DNA of 42,973 nt from JBLMYQ01 sp050258375 (GTDB taxonomy: Bacteria > Bacillota > Clostridia > Acetivibrionales > UBA4821), in the NCBI GenBank assembly GCA_050258375.1, contig JBLMYQ010000010.1, positions 1 through 42,973 of the forward strand, read 5' to 3'. The position numbers and the translations under genes were made by a program. The notes beneath the pieces were generated by a model. The model was not told where the DNA came from and did not search any database. It was given only the letters and a program-made list of their open reading frames with translations. This document shows positions 40,009-42,973 of this stretch, piece after piece (within the stretch, counting starts at the first letter, position 1; each line of letters starts with the position of its first letter).

Positions 40009-41754
40009 TTGGAGAGGAAAATAATAGCAGTAATTTCATTTGTGGCTGCACTATTAGTTTTTTCGCTAGCGCTGATAGGTTATTTTCTATCACCGACTTA
40101 TAAAACCATATCAATAAATCCTGCAAAGAATACAATACTTGAAATTGAAGGAAATGTAATTGAGTTAAAGGAACCACCGATTTATGAGAATAATCAATTA
40201 CTACTCCCGATTAGTACAGTAAAAAAGTATCTGGATAAGAATATCTTCTGGGATGAAAAAGCCAAGAAGGTAATAATAACTACACAGGATAAAGTAATTA
40301 AGCTGATTGCAGGTAAGGTTTCCGCCTTTGTCAATGAGAAGCCTGTGACTATAAATACTTCGGTGAAGATTGTTTCGGGTACGGTCTATATGCCTGTAGA
40401 TTTCTTGAAGGATGTTTATAGAATTGATATAAAATATGTGAAGAAATACAACATAGTCATTATTGATTATAGAGATAGTATAAAAAGAACTGCTGAAATA
40501 ATACTGAAGAAGGCTGTTGTAAGGAATGAAATGTCAATAAAAGCCCCGGTAATAAAATGGCTTAAGGAGAAAGATTCTCTCAGGGTTTTTGACGAATACG
40601 AAAAATGGTATAAAGTTAGAATTGATGAGGGTTTGATTGGATACATCCAAAAGAAAGATGTTAAAATAACTGCATTAACATCCTCGATATATACTGAATA
40701 TAAGCAAGAACCTGCCGTTCCTCCGGCTTCAAGAATTGCAAAAGGTAAAATCAATCTTGTCTGGGATTATATAGAGGGTCAAACTCCCGATATGAGCAGC
40801 ATTCAAAAAATAAAAGGTCTTGATGTTATTTCTCCAACATGGTTTAGACTTAAAGATAAGGAGATAATAATAAACAGCCTGGCGGATTTTAAGTATCTGG
40901 AATGGGCTAAGCTTAACGGCTACAGTGTTTGGCCGCTTCTCTCAAATGATTCTAATTCTGCGCTTGCTTCAAAGATTTTAAATGACAGTTCATTAAGAGA
41001 GAAAGTTATACAGGAATTACTGGTTTATGTTAAGCTCTATAAATTGGAAGGAATAAACCTCGATTTTGAAAATCTTAAGCTTGAGGACAAAGATGTATAC
41101 ACTCAATTTGTAAGAGAGCTGGCGCCCCCGCTAAGACAAATGGGAGTAATTTTATCAGTTGACGTAGGAGTACCGGGAGGCAGTGATAATTGGTCCAAGT
41201 GTTATGATAGGAAAGCACTGGCTGAAGTAGTTGATTATGTAATGGTAATGACATATGACCAGCATTGGGGAACAAGCCCTGTAAGCGGTTCAGTGGCTCA
41301 GTATGATTGGGTTGAAGATAAGATTAAGCTTACCTTGCAGGAGGTACCGGAATCAAAATTACTTATAGGACTCCCGTTCTATACAAGAGAATGGAAGGAA
41401 GACTATGCTGCTGACGGAAAAATGATAGGAAAGCCTTCGAGTGTTGCAATTTCAATGCAAGAAGCGCAGCAAAGCATTATAGATAATAAAGCCAAGCTAG
41501 AATGGGATGAATCCAGTGGGCAATATTATGCGGAATACTCAAAAGGAAATAGCAAGTACAAAATATGGATTGAAGATCAGAAGTCTATAAATTTGAAATC
41601 ATCTCTTGTTCATAAATACCAGCTTGCAGGAGCTGCATCATGGAGGAGAGGTTACGAAACCCCAGATATTTGGGCAGTGCTTAATAAAAACTTAAAAGGA
41701 AATGTCAATTATACTGAGTGGGCAAAAGCAAATGACAATACAAGGAATAGATAG
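40009..41754 (+). CDS. Membrane-anchored GH18-family protein with Cu-amine-oxidase-N-like and SH3-like domains
   Basis: The 581-residue protein has an N-terminal anchor (IIAVISFVAALLVFSLALIGYFL), a copper-amine-oxidase N-like domain (about 50-150: NQLLLPISTVKKYLDKNIFWD), an SH3-like domain (about 155-220: WYKVRIDEGLIGYIQKKDV) and a GH18 TIM barrel (about 245-560). The catalytic motif is LEGINLDFENL: Glu354 and Asp352 are present, but the first Asp of DxxDxDxE is Glu347. YDQHWGTSPVSGS and the closing AASWRRGYE match the YaaH/SleL-like branch, which cuts peptidoglycan or spore cortex. The start is TTG 40009, 8 nt after agaggggg; ATG 39988 in frame would add seven residues. Confidence 0.85.
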   Translation: MERKIIAVISFVAALLVFSLALIGYFLSPTYKTISINPAKNTILEIEGNVIELKEPPIYENNQLLLPISTVKKYLDKNIFWDEKAKKVIITTQDKVIKLIAGKVSAFVNEKPVTINTSVKIVSGTVYMPVDFLKDVYRIDIKYVKKYNIVIIDYRDSIKRTAEIILKKAVVRNEMSIKAPVIKWLKEKDSLRVFDEYEKWYKVRIDEGLIGYIQKKDVKITALTSSIYTEYKQEPAVPPASRIAKGKINLVWDYIEGQTPDMSSIQKIKGLDVISPTWFRLKDKEIIINSLADFKYLEWAKLNGYSVWPLLSNDSNSALASKILNDSSLREKVIQELLVYVKLYKLEGINLDFENLKLEDKDVYTQFVRELAPPLRQMGVILSVDVGVPGGSDNWSKCYDRKALAEVVDYVMVMTYDQHWGTSPVSGSVAQYDWVEDKIKLTLQEVPESKLLIGLPFYTREWKEDYAADGKMIGKPSSVAISMQEAQQSIIDNKAKLEWDESSGQYYAEYSKGNSKYKIWIEDQKSINLKSSLVHKYQLAGAASWRRGYETPDIWAVLNKNLKGNVNYTEWAKANDNTRNR

Positions 41755-41812
41755 AAGGGAATTGGCGCATAATTAATAAACTGTCTTTTAAAAGGGGGAC
41801 GTAGCTTTAAAT

Positions 41813-42640
41813 ATGAAAGTATTTGTTATTGATGCTGGTAATTCTTATATAAAAATGGAGGCTTATGAAGGCGAAGAGTCACTTGGAATGTGGCAATTTG
41901 AAACTTCTGAGGATATTAACGAAGAAACAATGATTGCAGAAATTGAAAATAATTTTTCTAAGCTGGGAATCTTAAAAAATAACTTTAACGGAATTGTTAC
42001 TTGCTCAGTTGTTCCTGAGATTACATCAATAATTCAAAAGTCATTAAGTAAAGTTTTTAAAAATAAACCGGTCATAAATGTAACCTCTCATACCAATACA
42101 GGATTAATTATTCCAAATGAGAATAAAAGAATAGGTGCAGATAGAATTGCTGATATGGTTGGTGCAGCGAGGATATATACAGCTCCTGCTGTTGTTGTAA
42201 ATATGGGAACAGCAACTGTGTTTACGGTTTTGGATGATAATATGAGAATTCTGGGAGGACAAATCATAGCAGGAGGAGATATTGCACTGCAGGCCTTGCT
42301 AAAAAGGTCAACCAATATTTTTAAAATTATGACTGTGTCGGATAATATTATAACCAGGATTAAACCTGTTGCTACTGATGTTATTATAGGAAGGAATACT
42401 GAGGAAAATATTATTTCAGGAGCTTTTTGGGGATTAGCATCACAAGTTGAAGGTATTTCTTCTATAATAAAGAAAGAATTAATTAAAATAGGCATTTCCC
42501 AAAATAAAATAAAGATTATTGTTACAGGGGGACTGTCAAACATCTATAAAGATTTTAAGTTTGTAAATGTTGATTATATTGATCCTGATTTAACACGTAA
42601 AGGATTAAGAATAATTGGAGAAATGAATCTCTGTAAATAG
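41813..42640 (+). CDS. coaX: Type III pantothenate kinase-like protein (CoaX family)
   Basis: The 275-residue ASKHA-fold protein aligns with CoaX: DAGNS at the N-terminus (Asp7), CSVVPEITS, GADRIADMVGA with catalytic-base Asp110, and a phosphate-binding stretch followed by LGGQIIAGGDIALQAL and IIGRNTEENIISGAFWG. However, the usual DFGTATTFD motif reads N130-MGTATVFTVLD, so the third conserved Asp is Asn. It may be active with altered cation use, or a paralog with another role. It follows the GH18 gene by 58 nt; its only Shine-Dalgarno match (aaaggggg) is 14 nt from the start. Confidence 0.8.
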   Translation: MKVFVIDAGNSYIKMEAYEGEESLGMWQFETSEDINEETMIAEIENNFSKLGILKNNFNGIVTCSVVPEITSIIQKSLSKVFKNKPVINVTSHTNTGLIIPNENKRIGADRIADMVGAARIYTAPAVVVNMGTATVFTVLDDNMRILGGQIIAGGDIALQALLKRSTNIFKIMTVSDNIITRIKPVATDVIIGRNTEENIISGAFWGLASQVEGISSIIKKELIKIGISQNKIKIIVTGGLSNIYKDFKFVNVDYIDPDLTRKGLRIIGEMNLCK

Positions 42641-42654
42641 CAATTAATCTTCAT

Positions 42655-42692
42655 AAGGAAGGGCGCTTTGTTGTATGAAGCATCCTTTTTTT
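42655..42692 (+). terminator. Probable terminator after coaX
   Basis: aagga (42655-42659) pairs with tcctt (42683-42687) and an inner gcttt/gaagc stem supports it, with unpaired bases between the two stems, ending in a run of seven T. Confidence 0.4.
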
Positions 42693-42836
42693 ATGCAAAA
42701 ACGCACTTACGTAAAAAAAAGTAATAAAGCAGCATAAAAAGTAGAGTAAATAGCTAAATGATAGAGAAAAAAGAACTTATACATATCATAATATGAAAAA
42801 AGGAAAAAATAACAGAAAAAAAGGGATAAAAAACAG

Positions 42837-42866
42837 TTGACTTGAGAGAAAGCATAGTGCTATAAT
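42837..42866 (+). promoter_or_regulatory. Very strong promoter, probably of an rRNA operon
   Basis: TTGACT (42837-42842), an 18-nt spacer and TATAAT (42861-42866), preceded by an A-rich stretch (about 42785-42835) that resembles an UP element. The start falls near 42873. Confidence 0.65.
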
Positions 42867-42872
42867 AACAAA

Positions 42873-42973
42873 GCTGTCGCACTTAAAGGGCGAGACAACA
42901 GGTAAAAACAGCGAATGCACATTGAAAAGTGAACAGAGAAGAGAAGAGTAAAACCTTGTGAGAACCGTAAAAG
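42873..42973 (+). other. Leader that looks like the 5' part of an rRNA operon (cut by the window edge)
   Basis: The transcribed DNA contains no reading frame of note and includes attgaaaagtgaacagagaa (42921-42940), resembling the (t)tgaaaactgaacag stretch that precedes 16S rRNA genes and occurs in spacers of Firmicutes. 16S rRNA would begin beyond position 42973. No rRNA sequence itself is present, so this is inference. Confidence 0.5.

Noticed and set aside
1..42973. CRISPR arrays, tRNA genes, prophage or complete insertion sequences
   Set aside because: No regularly spaced direct repeats, cloverleaf sequences, integrases or transposases were found by eye on either strand.

Overview
The window comes from a low-GC, Gram-positive, anaerobic clostridium. 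The best lineage markers are the SCIFF peptide with its radical SAM maturase, the ferredoxin-dependent 2-oxoacid oxidoreductase, the ireB-ruvX-DUF1292 operon, strong AGGAGG ribosome binding sites, and frequent TTG and GTG starts. The neighbourhood resembles cluster III clostridia (Ruminiclostridium/Acetivibrio type), but that placement is inference. All genes I can support lie on the + strand; reverse-strand ORFs are shadows.

Layout. (1) 1-1115: the tail of an unrecognised gene, a terminator, and ribE with its own promoter and terminator. (2) 1242-18698: a compact island made of a giant secreted RCC1-repeat protein (2791 aa) followed by a type IV pilus/type II secretion-like operon: pilB ATPase, pilC platform, a major prepilin, four minor pilin-like proteins, and pilM-, pilN- and pilO-like genes. 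(3) 18723-20596: ribBA and ribH behind a new promoter. The island therefore separates ribE from ribBA-ribH, genes that usually sit together. (4) 20775-24196: a small membrane protein, a CpaE-like protein with a degenerate P-loop, and a GAF-GGDEF diguanylate cyclase. (5) 24202-25362: ireB, ruvX and a DUF1292 gene. (6) 25403-25678: a promoter, a structured 6S-like RNA and a terminator. (7) 25722-30309: a P-loop ATPase, a PilZ-like protein and the four subunits of a 2-oxoacid:ferredoxin oxidoreductase. (8) 30299-33362: queA, tgt, yajC and a TIGR04086-like membrane protein. (9) 33427-35146: the 45-residue SCIFF precursor (scfA), a strong terminator and the maturase scfB. (10) 35199-42640: gamma-carbonic-anhydrase-like protein, HD hydrolase, nuclease, gltX, lone cheB, a GH18 protein and a CoaX-like kinase. 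(11) 42837-42973: promoter and leader that look like the start of an rRNA operon.

The most interesting unit is the RCC1-pilus island. By direct count the giant protein has 42 RCC1 blades arranged as six blocks of exactly seven, each followed by a short linker of related sequence. This predicts six seven-bladed beta-propellers in a row on a secreted protein encoded at the head of a pilus operon, an arrangement that recalls the PilY1 tip adhesin. Two machine components are unusual: a PilO-like protein fused to an M23/LytM domain that has lost catalytic histidines, and a PilV-like minor pilin that starts at the residue equivalent to position +1 of a mature pilin, with no leader. PilB carries three MshEN-like motifs, and a diguanylate cyclase and a PilZ-like protein are encoded nearby, so c-di-GMP control is possible. 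No prepilin peptidase or PilT retraction ATPase is present in the window.

Three families of dispersed intergenic repeats are visible or suspected (taactcac/gtgagtta elements, ttttaactttaaactttac elements, and a GC-richer element before scfB).
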